Assembly (NCBI GenBank): GCA_964473485.1
Contig: CAYYPH010000002.1
Span: forward strand, 234,884 to 298,883
Direction: 5' to 3'
Source: CAIVAT01 sp964473485
GTDB lineage: Bacteria > Bacteroidota > Bacteroidia > Bacteroidales > FEN-979
DNA length: 64,000 nt
The notes beneath the pieces were generated by a model. The model searched no databases, was not told the DNA's origin, and was given only the letters and a program-made list of their open reading frames with translations. Positions 54,458 through 63,889 of the stretch are shown here, in pieces. Made by a program: the position numbers and the translations under genes. Within the stretch, counting starts at the first letter, position 1. Each line of letters opens with the position of its first letter.

Positions 54458-56029
54458 TCAGGAGCGGCCACTCCTGGGATAATCGAGTGAGTAATGCAGC
54501 CCGCGGCTTTCATGCCGGTTCATGGCCGCCTTGATGATCAGGTAACCGACATTGATGAGGTTGCGCAATTCGCAAAGTTCGCGGGTGAGGATGGATTTGT
54601 TGTAAAGGTCCTCGGTTTCGCGGTAAAGCAGTTCGAGCCTGTCGAAGGCCCTTTGAAGCCTGAGGTTCGATCGCACGATGCCCACGTAACTGCTCATGAT
54701 CGATTGGATCTCCCGGAGCGACTGCGTGATCAGGATCATCTCCTCGTTGAGCACCATGCCTTCGGCATTCCAGTCGGGAATGGAAGGGCAAATAGCGATG
54801 TCTTTGAACGTATTGATCGCTTCGGCGCTGGCCCTGTGAGAAAATACCAGTGATTCGAGCAGTGAATTTGAGGCCAGCCGGTTAGCGCCGTGAAGTCCGG
54901 TGGAAGAACACTCGCCCGATGCAAAGAGATTCGTGATCGAACTTCTCCCGCACTCATCCACCTTAATCCCACCGCAGGTATAATGGGCTGCCGGAACGAC
55001 CGGGATCATGTCTTTACTGATGTCGAGCCCGATGCTCAGACATTTGGCATAAATGGTCGGAAAGTGGTTGATCAGTTCGTTCTTGTTCAGATGGCGGCAA
55101 TCCAGATACAGGTAATCATCGCCGCTTAGTTTGAGTTCATTGTCGATAGCCCGTGCCACAATATCGCGGGGGGCAAGCGAGAGCCGGGCATCGTATTTAT
55201 GCATGAACTCCTTTCCCTGCCGGGTTTTAAGAACTGCACCGAATCCCCTAAGCGCTTCCGTGATAAGGAAGGCCGGTTTCTCACCTGGCTGATACAGCGA
55301 TGTAGGGTGGAACTGAATGAATTCCATGTTTTCAATTGTTCCCTTGGCCCTATAAACCATTGCAATCCCATCGCCGGTCGATATCAGCGGGTTGGTCGTA
55401 TTGTTGTAAACGTTACCGGCTCCTCCTGTGGCCAACAGGGTGATTTTCGACAGGATGGTGTCAATCAGCCTTGTACGTGGGTTCATGACATACGCCCCGA
55501 AGCAGGTTATCCCTTCGGTGCGACGGTTTACCTCCTGTCCGAGATGATGCTGGGTGATAATGTCGATGGTGAAGGTATCTTCAAGAATTTCAATGTTGGG
55601 ATGCTTCCTTACCTGGTCGAGCAGGGTGTTCTCAATTTCGCGGCCGGTGCTGTCTTTGTGATGCAGCACCCGGTACTCGGAATGTCCTCCCTCTTTGGCA
55701 AGGTCATATTTGCCGGAGGTGGTCTTGTCGAAACGGGTTCCCCATTTGATCAGTTCCTTGATGCGATCGGTTGATTCGCGGATGGTGAATCTCACAACTT
55801 CCTCGTTGCAGAGACCATCGCCGGCAACCAGCGTATCGTGGATGTGCTTCTCGTAAGTATCGGGATTGTAGGTTACCGCGGCAATGCCACCCTGGGCCCA
55901 GCTGGTGGCTGTGTCGTCCATCCCCGATTTGGTGACGATGCAGACCTTCCCATGCCTGGCCACTTTAATGGCAAAGGTAAGACCTGCAATGCCGGATCCG
56001 ATGACCAGGAAATCAACCGTTTTTCTCAT
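54458..56029 (-). CDS. nadB: L-aspartate oxidase
   Basis: A 523-residue flavoprotein that oxidises aspartate to iminoaspartate, the first step of NAD synthesis. The FAD-binding turn is IGSGIAGL (10-17), followed by SWAQGGIAAV, the EGGHSEYRVLHHKD segment and the HGANRLASNSLLESLVF motif. A C-terminal helical domain completes it. Length is normal. nadA and nadC are not in this window. It lies 32 bp after sucB. Confidence 0.95.
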   Translation of the reverse strand: MRKTVDFLVIGSGIAGLTFAIKVARHGKVCIVTKSGMDDTATSWAQGGIAAVTYNPDTYEKHIHDTLVAGDGLCNEEVVRFTIRESTDRIKELIKWGTRFDKTTSGKYDLAKEGGHSEYRVLHHKDSTGREIENTLLDQVRKHPNIEILEDTFTIDIITQHHLGQEVNRRTEGITCFGAYVMNPRTRLIDTILSKITLLATGGAGNVYNNTTNPLISTGDGIAMVYRAKGTIENMEFIQFHPTSLYQPGEKPAFLITEALRGFGAVLKTRQGKEFMHKYDARLSLAPRDIVARAIDNELKLSGDDYLYLDCRHLNKNELINHFPTIYAKCLSIGLDISKDMIPVVPAAHYTCGGIKVDECGRSSITNLFASGECSSTGLHGANRLASNSLLESLVFSHRASAEAINTFKDIAICPSIPDWNAEGMVLNEEMILITQSLREIQSIMSSYVGIVRSNLRLQRAFDRLELLYRETEDLYNKSILTRELCELRNLINVGYLIIKAAMNRHESRGLHYSLDYPRSGRS

Positions 56030-56061
56030 TCAGCCAATATTCAGGTTAAGATAGTTCACAA

Positions 56062-57390
56062 TCAAAGGTCGAGAAGCAGGCTTATCGGATCGGCGCCACC
56101 GGTGAGCATCTTAACCGGATCTTCCACGAGTTCCTTTACTTTGACGAGGAAGCTCACCGACTCGCGGCCATCGATGACCCGGTGGTCGTATGAAAGGGCG
56201 ATGTACATCATGGGGGCGATCACCACCTGGCCGTTGATGGCAACGGGGCGGTCCTGGATCTTGTGCATGCCCAGAATGGCGCTTTGCGGAGGGTTAAGGA
56301 TGGGTGTTGACATCAGCGATCCGAAGACGCCCCCGTTGGTGATGGTAAATGTGCCTCCCTTCATATCGTCGATCGTGATCTTGTTATCCCGCGCTTTCAC
56401 TGCCAGTTCCTTGATCCTGATCTCGATCTCTGGGATGGTCATCATTTCGGCATTTCGCAGGACAGGCACGACCAGCCCCTTGGGAGCACTTACCGCGATT
56501 CCGATATCGGCATACCCGGGCATGATCAGTTCGTCGCCGTCGATCATCGAATTTACCTGGGGGAAGTCCTGCAGGGCAATGGTCACCGCTTTGGTGAACA
56601 GCGACATAAAACCGAGACCGACACCATATTTTTCTCTGAAGCCGCCCGAAAACTGTTCTTTCATCCTTATGGCTGCCTGCATGTTGATCTCGTTGAAAGT
56701 GGTGAGCATGGCAGTCTGGTTTTTAACCGCCACCAGCCGCTCAGCCAGTTTCATCCTGAGCATGCTCATTTTCTTTCTTTCTTCGTGTCGTGCCCCATTG
56801 AACAAAGTTTCACCGGCGGTTACCTTTTTATTCCTGATAAATTCTTCAATGTCGCGGCGCATGATCTTTTTGCCGCCGAACGTATTTCCCAGGTCGGCTA
56901 CCGGTATCTTCTTATCTTCCATGATTTTCCTGGCCAGCGGTGAAGCGTGAACCGCCGCGCGGGCGACCTCATGCTGCGGCGATTTTACAGCCGTACCGGC
57001 AACACCGGCCGGGTGACCTGGCTGAGGGGCAACATCAGGTTTTGCTTCTCCTGCTTTGCCTGCCGTCTCCTTTCCGGCAGCCACTTCTTCCTTTACCGGC
57101 TGTTTCCCTTCTCCGGCTGCTTCAATCTCTGGTTTGACTTCCTTCGCTACGGCGTTTGCCGTTGGCTCAATGGTTGCAACCACGGTCCCGACTGCCACGG
57201 TCTCTCCTTCCATGATCAGGATCTTAACGGTACCCTGGTCGGGTGATGCAATCGGGAAGGAGGCTTTATCGGAGTCAATTTCCACAATTTCCTGGTCTTT
57301 TTCAACCGGTTCTCCGTCACTTACGAGCCATTTGGCAACCTGAACCTGTGTGATGGATTCGCCGGGACTTGGAATTTTGATTTCGATCAT
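56062..57390 (-). CDS. sucB: Dihydrolipoyllysine succinyltransferase, E2 of 2-oxoglutarate dehydrogenase
   Basis: A 442-residue E2 protein. The N-terminal lipoyl domain has EIDSDKASF with the lipoylated Lys42. A Pro/Ala/Glu linker follows, then the E3/E1-binding domain (SPLARKIMEDKKIPVADL). The catalytic domain ends with SYDHRVIDGRES (His403, Asp407). All key residues are intact. E1 (sucA) lies upstream but is separated by a T9SS protein and a short lipoprotein, which is unusual. The dihydrolipoamide dehydrogenase is not in the window. Confidence 0.93.
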   Translation of the reverse strand: MIEIKIPSPGESITQVQVAKWLVSDGEPVEKDQEIVEIDSDKASFPIASPDQGTVKILIMEGETVAVGTVVATIEPTANAVAKEVKPEIEAAGEGKQPVKEEVAAGKETAGKAGEAKPDVAPQPGHPAGVAGTAVKSPQHEVARAAVHASPLARKIMEDKKIPVADLGNTFGGKKIMRRDIEEFIRNKKVTAGETLFNGARHEERKKMSMLRMKLAERLVAVKNQTAMLTTFNEINMQAAIRMKEQFSGGFREKYGVGLGFMSLFTKAVTIALQDFPQVNSMIDGDELIMPGYADIGIAVSAPKGLVVPVLRNAEMMTIPEIEIRIKELAVKARDNKITIDDMKGGTFTITNGGVFGSLMSTPILNPPQSAILGMHKIQDRPVAINGQVVIAPMMYIALSYDHRVIDGRESVSFLVKVKELVEDPVKMLTGGADPISLLLDL

Positions 57391-57414
57391 ATGAATGAAT
57401 TGTGAGGTAGTTTG

Positions 57415-57585
57415 TTATTTTTTATCTCTTCCCCTGATCTCCTTCAGCGAGTCGATGGCTTGCTGGTCAGGTGCAGGATGTTCAATCCGGGTTGCAGAGC
57501 CGGGTATGGGTTTCGTTTTTCGCGAGCAGGCACAAACGGCTATAATGAAAACCAGAATGCTAACCGTTAATAATAATTTTCTCAT
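57415..57585 (-). CDS. Short lipoprotein between the T9SS protein gene and sucB
   Basis: A 56-codon reading frame. It opens ATG AGA AAA TTA with a hydrophobic signal (MRKLLLTVSILVFIIAVCAC) and a lipobox-like VCAC, so Cys20 would be lipidated. The short mature part is charged (KTKPIPGS ... IDSLKEIRGRDKK) and ends at a TAA. Its start overlaps the end of the T9SS gene by 26 bp; sucB begins 24 bp downstream. The lipid signal, the lysine-rich signal start and the tight spacing argue for a real gene, though it is too short to be sure. Function unknown. Confidence 0.6.
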   Translation of the reverse strand: MRKLLLTVSILVFIIAVCACSRKTKPIPGSATRIEHPAPDQQAIDSLKEIRGRDKK

Positions 57586-59419
57586 TCAGTAAATTCTTAT
57601 TATTGCCATTGACCACGATAAAATATATTCCCGGTTTCAGGTTGTTTTTACTGAACGAGAAGTGGTTTTTCCCCAGGTATCCTTTTCCTGTATACAGAGG
57701 TTTAACGACCGATCCTTTTTCGTCCATGACACTGATCTCGATGTGGCAGGGCTCGGTCAGGCTGAACTCAACACTGAACCTTTCGCCGGCCGGGTTGGGG
57801 TAAACCTGCAGCCGGCTGGCCTGTGTATTTTCCTTCACCCCCGCAGGAGAGCCGTAAACCTCGGCGATCCAGGTGGCCCAACGGTTCGAATTGTTTCCAT
57901 ACATTCCGCTCACCCACACGGTTGGTTTCCCGGCGTTGTGCTTTGTTGATGTCCCGCTGTAATCACCCCAGCGTTCGGGACTGCCGGTGTAATAAACGTA
58001 AGAATCTCCCGACCTGACGTTGGTCGATGGTGACCAGTTCATGTCGTGATCGCAGTTCACCACCCTTACCGAAGGATAATCCTCAGAACCCGATTTCATG
58101 AAGCCGATCATTACTGATTTATCGCTGTTGTCCACGCTGAAGGAAGATACAGAAGGATAAGCATAGTCGAAGCCGTCGAGTCCGAAAAGGCTGGATTCGT
58201 TATGGAGGGTTTCAACGTTAAGCCGGTTGTAATTGATGCCTGTGTAGCCGCCGTTTCGCATTGAATGGAATACGAAATGGGCGGTACCGTTCAGGTAGAA
58301 CCCGCTGAGCATACGACAGTCGTTGGTGTTCAGTTGCACATCGGTTCCGGGTTGAAGGGCATCAGGGGCGACCTGGTAAGGTGTAACATTAACCGAAAAA
58401 TACTTCAGCTGGGCGTTGCCCGACGACATATCGTCGGTAAGGTCGTAGAACTTAATGGTGGAACCGTCGCCCGATTCACTGGCCACCAGGTAGCATCCCG
58501 GACCATAGTTTCCCTGCCTGCCCCAGGAGAGGGGGGTGAGGGTGAAAGGGTTACCCGTGATGCCTTTCCAGTACTGCCAGTTGATCACCTGCCCGCTGAA
58601 GCCCGGAGCCTTCGGTATCTGGTAAATTACCGACTGGTTGTACTGTCCGTTATCGAAGTAAAGGTTGCCGGTGATATAGAGTTCGTTGTTTGATACGGCC
58701 AGTTTGGGATAATCGAAAGCGCTGAAATCGCCGATCGGGTTGCCAGTGATTTTATAATACCACCAGCCTTCGCGGGGATCATTGCTCTTTGAAAAAAAGA
58801 TCAGCAGCCTCGATTTCACCGAGTTGAGCGGCGAAACCTGGCAGAAGAAGATAAAGCGGTCGGCACCGGAGTCGTAGATTACCACAGGGTCGCACACTCC
58901 TTCGATCTCCGGATCGCCGATGAAGGAGATAAGGTCTTTGTAGTAAAGGTTTTGTCCCTGGGTATTGTCAACTTCGATGGTGGTGTTGGCCACGCTGACG
59001 ATGATGCCGCCGTTGGAGATCGCGATGGAGTTGTCGAGGGGCGACATGCCATTGTTCTCATTACCGGCAAAGTTCGACCCGATGGTGGGTGTTACGATTT
59101 GGGTGGCATCTTCGGTGGCTCCTGATCTCTTCTTTTCAGATTCCAGCTTCAGTTTCATTCGCTCCGCTTTCAGCTTTCTGATAAGGGCATCCTGGCGAGA
59201 CGGGTGAATGACCGGAACAGGGGTGAGAACTGGTTGCCATTGCAGATCGGAGGTGGGGTTGTTAACCAGACCCTGGCAGTGAAGAACCTGGATTCCGGAT
59301 TTCACGGCGGCATTTTCTATGGTGGCTGCATGCCGGATCACACCGACTTTGGTGTGCTGCGCGAGTGTTGCTGTTACCAGCATGCACCATACAACACAGG
59401 TACTGATGATTGTTTTCAT
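57560..59419 (-). CDS. T9SS-exported protein within the sucA-sucB locus
   Basis: A 619-residue exported protein (signal MKTIISTCVVWCMLVTATLAQ). The body looks like a beta-propeller or exo-type surface domain (NNGMSPLDNSIAISNGGIIV, GVCDPVVIYDSGADRFIFF). A T9SS type A sorting domain ends it (LQVYPNPAGERFSVEF ... LKPGIYFIVV). The translation start has a strong AAGGAGG (complement of 59424-59430), four bases before the ATG, the clearest such site noticed in the window. A -7 box TATATTTG is at 59445-59452. Placement between sucA and sucB is odd. No enzymatic motif recognised. Confidence 0.83.
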   Translation of the reverse strand: MKTIISTCVVWCMLVTATLAQHTKVGVIRHAATIENAAVKSGIQVLHCQGLVNNPTSDLQWQPVLTPVPVIHPSRQDALIRKLKAERMKLKLESEKKRSGATEDATQIVTPTIGSNFAGNENNGMSPLDNSIAISNGGIIVSVANTTIEVDNTQGQNLYYKDLISFIGDPEIEGVCDPVVIYDSGADRFIFFCQVSPLNSVKSRLLIFFSKSNDPREGWWYYKITGNPIGDFSAFDYPKLAVSNNELYITGNLYFDNGQYNQSVIYQIPKAPGFSGQVINWQYWKGITGNPFTLTPLSWGRQGNYGPGCYLVASESGDGSTIKFYDLTDDMSSGNAQLKYFSVNVTPYQVAPDALQPGTDVQLNTNDCRMLSGFYLNGTAHFVFHSMRNGGYTGINYNRLNVETLHNESSLFGLDGFDYAYPSVSSFSVDNSDKSVMIGFMKSGSEDYPSVRVVNCDHDMNWSPSTNVRSGDSYVYYTGSPERWGDYSGTSTKHNAGKPTVWVSGMYGNNSNRWATWIAEVYGSPAGVKENTQASRLQVYPNPAGERFSVEFSLTEPCHIEISVMDEKGSVVKPLYTGKGYLGKNHFSFSKNNLKPGIYFIVVNGNNKNLLNEKIIING

Positions 59420-59444
59420 AAATCCTCCTTGTTTAACCTAAAGA

Positions 59445-59452
59445 CAAATATA
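59445..59452 (-). promoter_or_regulatory. -7 box TATATTTG of the T9SS protein gene
   Basis: Complement of CAAATATA, 25 bases before the start codon and inside the 43-bp gap after sucA. No -33 box was found. Confidence 0.45.
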
Positions 59453-59462
59453 ACGTATTTTA

Positions 59463-62240
59463 TTATATTATCTGGTTTTCATGTTCGGCACAGTGAAGAC
59501 GGCAGGACCCGTTGGCATGTTCGCAGGTACATTTGCCAAGGGCCTTTTCAACGATCAGTTTTTGTTGAATTTTGTGAAGGCGCGACGATCCGGTTGCAGG
59601 GCTTCCGCTGGCGGGGCGTGCTACGTGATGAAGATTAACTGCTTTGAAATTGAGCAGGATATGTTTCCAGGCTCCCATGTTCACAGGTTCTTCCTGCGCC
59701 CATTCCCAGTGGATGGCCTTGTGGTATTTTTTCACCAGCGCAGTCAATTGCCCGGTGGGTAGCGGATACAGCTGCTCAAGCCTCACCAGGGCGGTATCGC
59801 TTTTCTGCATCTTATTCTTCTCTTCCAGGATGTCGTAATAAACCTTCCCTGAACATAGAACGACCCTTTTTACCATCCCGGGGTCGGCGGCCGGATCATC
59901 GATCACCTCCCGGAATCCGCTGTTGGTGAAATCTTGGACCGGTGAGACGCAGGCGGGGTGGCGGAGGAGGCTCTTCGGAGTGAACACCACGAGGGGTTTA
60001 CGGAAAGGCCAGTGAAGCTGGCGGCGGAGAACATGAAAAAAATTCGCCGGCGTGGTACAGTTGACTATCTGCATGTTCTGATGGCCGCAGAGCGACAGGA
60101 ACCGCTCCAGCCGTGCCGAAGAATGTTCGGGACCCTGGCCTTCGTATCCGTGGGGCAGCAGGAGCACCGTTCCGTTCATCACTTTCCATTTGTCTTCGGC
60201 GCTGCTGATGTATTGGTCGATGATGATCTGGGCGCCGTTGCTGAAATCACCGAATTGAGCCTCCCAGATGGTCAGCCCTTCGGGACAGGCGAAGGAGTAG
60301 CCGTATTCAAAGCCCAGGACACCGTATTCCGATAACAGCGAGTTGTAGACACTGAACCGGGCCTGACCTGGCGACAGGTGATCGAGCGGTGTGTATTTTT
60401 CCTCTGAGTCTTCCATCGTCAGCACGGCATGACGATGGCTGAAGGTGCCCCGCTGACAGTCCTGGCCGCTGAGACGCACGGGGTGACCTTCGACAAGGAG
60501 CGATCCGTAGGCAATCAGCTCGCCCATAGCCCAGTCGAGCATTCCGTTCTGAAGCATTGCTTTACGGTCTTCCTGCATTTTAATGATCTTCCTGAAGAAG
60601 GTTTTCCCTTCGGGCAGCAGGGTCAGTTTTTCCCCGATCTGGTCAAAGAGTTCTCCGGAGATCGCTGTGACCGGGGATGTTTCGAAATCATGAGGAACCG
60701 CCTTCCGCATGCGGGTCCAGAGTTTCTCCAGGAACGGTTTGATGTCGCCCTTCTCAATGGTTTTCGCATCATTGAAACCTTGTTCAAAGGCATCGTTGAT
60801 CTCTTTTCTTACAGGTTCAAAACCACTTACCACTCCCGGATTCTCGGAAGTCAGCTTATTGAGGTAAATCTCCAGCGGATCGGGGTGCTTCTCGATGATC
60901 TTGTAAAGGATTGGCTGGGTGAACCGGGGCTCATCGCTTTCGTTGTGACCATATTTTCGGTATCCCAGGAGGTCGATGAAGATATCTTTGTGAAATGCAG
61001 CCCTGAATTCCATGGCCAGTTTTACGGTATAGACAACCGCCTCCACATCGTCGGCATTGACGTGAAAGATGGGCGACTGGATCGTTTTGGCCACATCGGT
61101 GCAATACACGCTTGACCGCCCGTCGAGATAGTTTGTTGTGAAGCCGATCTGGTTGTTCACCACGAAATGGATCGTCCCTCCGGTCCCGTATCCCCCAAGG
61201 TCGGCCATCTGGACCAGCTCGTAGATGATTCCCTGTCCGGCGATGGATGCGTCGCCATGAATGAGGATCGGGGCTGCCTTGCTTTTGTCGTTGTGGTAAG
61301 TATGATCGATACGGGCCCTGGTGATGCCTTCCACGACCGGTGCTACCGTTTCGAGGTGCGAGGGGTTCGGGGCCAGGGTAAGGGATACCCTGCTTCCGTT
61401 TGCAGCCGTAAACTCGTTTGAATAGCCGAGGTGGTACTTCACGTCGCCGAGAAGGTCCTCGTCGGCATACTCTTTCCCTTCGAATTCGGAAAATATCTGG
61501 GAATATGGTTTATGCATGATGTTTCCGAGGACGTTCAACCTGCCACGATGCGCCATGCCGATCACGAATTCAGTGATCCCCAGCTCGGAGCCTTTCTGGA
61601 TAACCGCCTCCAGTGCTGGGATCAACGATTCTGATCCTTCGAGCGAAAAACTTTTCTGACCCGGAAACTTTTTGTGGATAAATTTCTCGAATAGCACACC
61701 CTGCGCAAGTTTCTTCAGAATTGCCTGTTTTTCAGCCGGGTTGAACGAAGGGGTGTTCCTCGACGGTTCCATTTTGGTCTTGAACCATTCGATGATCTCC
61801 GGCCGCCTGATGTAATAGTATTCAACGCCGATCGACTGGCAATAGGTTTGTTGCAGGGCACCGATGATATCCTGCAGTGTGGCATTGGCAAGGCCGATCT
61901 CTTTGCCGGCCTGGAAACGTTGCTGAAGTTCGTGTTCGGACAATCCGAAATTGCCATGATCGAGGGTCGGCGTATATTTTCTCCGGGTTCTCACCGGGTT
62001 GGTCCGGGTGAAGAGGTGACCCCGCTGCCGGTAGGCGGTGATCAGGTTCATCACTTTGAATTCGCTCGGATAGACGGAGACCTCAGCGTCGCCGGCTTTG
62101 TAGTTCAACCGGCAGAATTCAAAACCTTCAAAGAACCTGCGCCAGCTTTCATCCACTGATGACGGGTCGAGGCGGTACTGTTCAAAAAGCCCTTCGATGA
62201 CGGCATGATCTACCTGATTCAGGTAATTGAATTTATCCAT
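59463..62240 (-). CDS. sucA: 2-oxoglutarate dehydrogenase E1 component
   Basis: A 925-residue thiamine-diphosphate enzyme that decarboxylates 2-oxoglutarate. Start at the ATG at 62240 (MDKFNYLNQVDHAVIEGLFE). The earlier TTG at 62267 is a poor start and overlaps the -7 box. Visible segments: the N-terminal SWRRFFEGFEF, the MAHRGRLNVLGNIMHKP core, the thiamine-binding HGDASIAGQGI, the IDLLGYRKYGHNESDEP segment and the C-terminal transketolase-type domain (PHGYEGQGPEHSSARLERFL). E2 is encoded further down the same strand. Confidence 0.95.
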   Translation of the reverse strand: MDKFNYLNQVDHAVIEGLFEQYRLDPSSVDESWRRFFEGFEFCRLNYKAGDAEVSVYPSEFKVMNLITAYRQRGHLFTRTNPVRTRRKYTPTLDHGNFGLSEHELQQRFQAGKEIGLANATLQDIIGALQQTYCQSIGVEYYYIRRPEIIEWFKTKMEPSRNTPSFNPAEKQAILKKLAQGVLFEKFIHKKFPGQKSFSLEGSESLIPALEAVIQKGSELGITEFVIGMAHRGRLNVLGNIMHKPYSQIFSEFEGKEYADEDLLGDVKYHLGYSNEFTAANGSRVSLTLAPNPSHLETVAPVVEGITRARIDHTYHNDKSKAAPILIHGDASIAGQGIIYELVQMADLGGYGTGGTIHFVVNNQIGFTTNYLDGRSSVYCTDVAKTIQSPIFHVNADDVEAVVYTVKLAMEFRAAFHKDIFIDLLGYRKYGHNESDEPRFTQPILYKIIEKHPDPLEIYLNKLTSENPGVVSGFEPVRKEINDAFEQGFNDAKTIEKGDIKPFLEKLWTRMRKAVPHDFETSPVTAISGELFDQIGEKLTLLPEGKTFFRKIIKMQEDRKAMLQNGMLDWAMGELIAYGSLLVEGHPVRLSGQDCQRGTFSHRHAVLTMEDSEEKYTPLDHLSPGQARFSVYNSLLSEYGVLGFEYGYSFACPEGLTIWEAQFGDFSNGAQIIIDQYISSAEDKWKVMNGTVLLLPHGYEGQGPEHSSARLERFLSLCGHQNMQIVNCTTPANFFHVLRRQLHWPFRKPLVVFTPKSLLRHPACVSPVQDFTNSGFREVIDDPAADPGMVKRVVLCSGKVYYDILEEKNKMQKSDTALVRLEQLYPLPTGQLTALVKKYHKAIHWEWAQEEPVNMGAWKHILLNFKAVNLHHVARPASGSPATGSSRLHKIQQKLIVEKALGKCTCEHANGSCRLHCAEHENQII

Positions 62241-62264
62241 GACACAGTTTGTTGATTCCCGGTT

Positions 62265-62272
62265 CAAATATA
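62265..62272 (-). promoter_or_regulatory. -7 box TATATTTG upstream of sucA
   Basis: Complement of CAAATATA, 24 bases before the chosen start and overlapping the rejected TTG. Confidence 0.45.
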
Positions 62273-62333
62273 CAGATATTTGTATTATTCGCCGTTTTAC
62301 CCGCCCGGTCAGGTGGTTTTTGACGATAACCAG

Positions 62334-62364
62334 TTGCTGATTTGATGAAAAACAGGTACTTTTG
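62334..62364 (+). promoter_or_regulatory. Bacteroidetes-type promoter of the M20 dipeptidase gene
   Basis: -7 box TACTTTTG (62357-62364) with TTG 20 nt upstream (62334-62336). It overlaps the more upstream potential start of the gene, so it decides for the ATG at 62384. Confidence 0.55.
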
Positions 62365-62383
62365 CAAAAAAAAAGAAAGACAG

Positions 62384-63757
62384 ATGGAGCATGTAAAAAG
62401 ATACATTGATGAGAATAAGGACCGGTTTCTTCAGGAGTTGTTTGGTTTGATCAGAATCCCATCGGTAAGCTCGGTGGCCGATCACAGAGAGGATATGGTA
62501 AGGGCCGCAGAATACTGGAAGAAAACCTTGAGAGAAGCCGGATGCAGCAGAAGTGAAATATACCCCACCGAAGGCAATCCGATCGTATACGGAGAAAAGA
62601 TCATTGATCCCTCGCTGCCGACGGTACTCGTTTATGCCCACTATGATGTGATGCCGGTCGACCCGGTTGAGCTCTGGGAGTCACCTCCTTTCAAGCCCGA
62701 GGTTCGCGACGGGAAGATCTTTGCCAGAGGGGCCGACGACGACAAGGGTCAATCGTTTATGCATGCCAAGGCATTTGAACTGATGGTGAAGACCAACACC
62801 CTTCCCTGCAATGTCAAGTTTATGATCGAAGGGGAGGAGGAGATCGGTTCAGCCAATATCGGTCCTTTCTGCACGGCCAACAAGGAGATGCTGAAATCCG
62901 ACATCATTCTCGTATCCGATACCTCCATGATAGGGCTCGACAAGCCTTCCATCACGGTTGGTCTCAGGGGACTGGCCTATATGCAGGTCGAAGTGACCGG
63001 CCCGAATATCGATCTTCATTCGGGGCTCTTCGGCGGGGCGGTTGCCAATCCGGCCAACGTCCTGGCAAAACTTGTCGCCTCTCTCACTGATGAGAACGGC
63101 AGGATCACCATTCCCGGTTTTTACGATGATGTTGTTGAAATCAGCGCTGTCGAGCGGGCTGAAATGGCCAAGGCGCCTTTCGATGAGGTGCTCTACATGA
63201 AAAACCTCAATTTAGAAGAGTTATTTGGCGAGGCGGGTTACACCACCAGAGAGCGGACTGGTATCCGGCCAACCCTTGATGTGAATGGCATCTGGGGCGG
63301 TTACACAGCCGAAGGAACCAAAACGGTGCTGCCTTCAAAGGCCTATGCCAAGATCTCGATGCGCCTGGTACCCAACCAGGACTACCGCAAAATAGGCGAG
63401 TTGTTCGAGAAACATTTCAGGGCCATTGCACCGAAGTGGGTCAAGGTGAAGGTGGAGGCATTGCACGGGGGGCAGGCCTATGTTTCACCGATCGATACCA
63501 AAGGATACCAGGCCGCCAGCAAGGCAATGGAGACCGTGCTGGGAAAAAAACCGATCCCTGTTCGCAGCGGCGGAAGCATACCGATCATCCCGCAGTTCGA
63601 ATCCATCCTTGGTGTCAAGTCAATCCTGATGGGCTTCGGGCTGGAGACCGATGCCATCCATTCGCCGAATGAGAACTATCCGCTGGACAACTTCTACAAG
63701 GGAATTGAAACGATCCCCTATTTTTACAAATACTTTACAGAGTACATGGCCAAATAG
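62384..63757 (+). CDS. M20-family dipeptidase
   Basis: A 457-residue zinc peptidase, start at the ATG at 62384 (MEHVKRYIDENKDRFLQEL); an upstream ATG at 62342 falls inside the promoter. Metal-binding segments: VYAHYDVMP, RGADDDKGQ, EGEEEIGS and SDTSMIG, with the catalytic Asp two residues after His in AHYD and the Glu pair in GEEEIG. A dimerisation domain lies in the middle (residues about 200-330). It hydrolyses dipeptides or acylated amino acids in the cytoplasm; no signal peptide. A strong terminator follows. Confidence 0.9.
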   Translation: MEHVKRYIDENKDRFLQELFGLIRIPSVSSVADHREDMVRAAEYWKKTLREAGCSRSEIYPTEGNPIVYGEKIIDPSLPTVLVYAHYDVMPVDPVELWESPPFKPEVRDGKIFARGADDDKGQSFMHAKAFELMVKTNTLPCNVKFMIEGEEEIGSANIGPFCTANKEMLKSDIILVSDTSMIGLDKPSITVGLRGLAYMQVEVTGPNIDLHSGLFGGAVANPANVLAKLVASLTDENGRITIPGFYDDVVEISAVERAEMAKAPFDEVLYMKNLNLEELFGEAGYTTRERTGIRPTLDVNGIWGGYTAEGTKTVLPSKAYAKISMRLVPNQDYRKIGELFEKHFRAIAPKWVKVKVEALHGGQAYVSPIDTKGYQAASKAMETVLGKKPIPVRSGGSIPIIPQFESILGVKSILMGFGLETDAIHSPNENYPLDNFYKGIETIPYFYKYFTEYMAK

Positions 63758-63781
63758 CCGGGGAATCATTGTAAATTCAGG

Positions 63782-63823
63782 CCGGGGAGCGGACGAATGT
63801 TCTGTTCCCCGGTTTTTTTTTTT
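63782..63823 (+). terminator. Rho-independent terminator after the M20 gene
   Basis: GC stem CCGGGGA with TTCCCCGG (63782-63788 and 63805-63812), inner pairing GGAC with GTTC, followed by 11 T. Confidence 0.9.
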
Positions 63824-63889
63824 CAACTTATTCACAGATTTGTGGTGATGGCAATTTGACTACTTTGCCACACATTTTTTTGTAGAATA

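Noticed and set aside
57395..57592. 65-codon plus-strand frame between sucB and the T9SS gene
   Set aside because: Antisense to the short lipoprotein, which has much better coding features.
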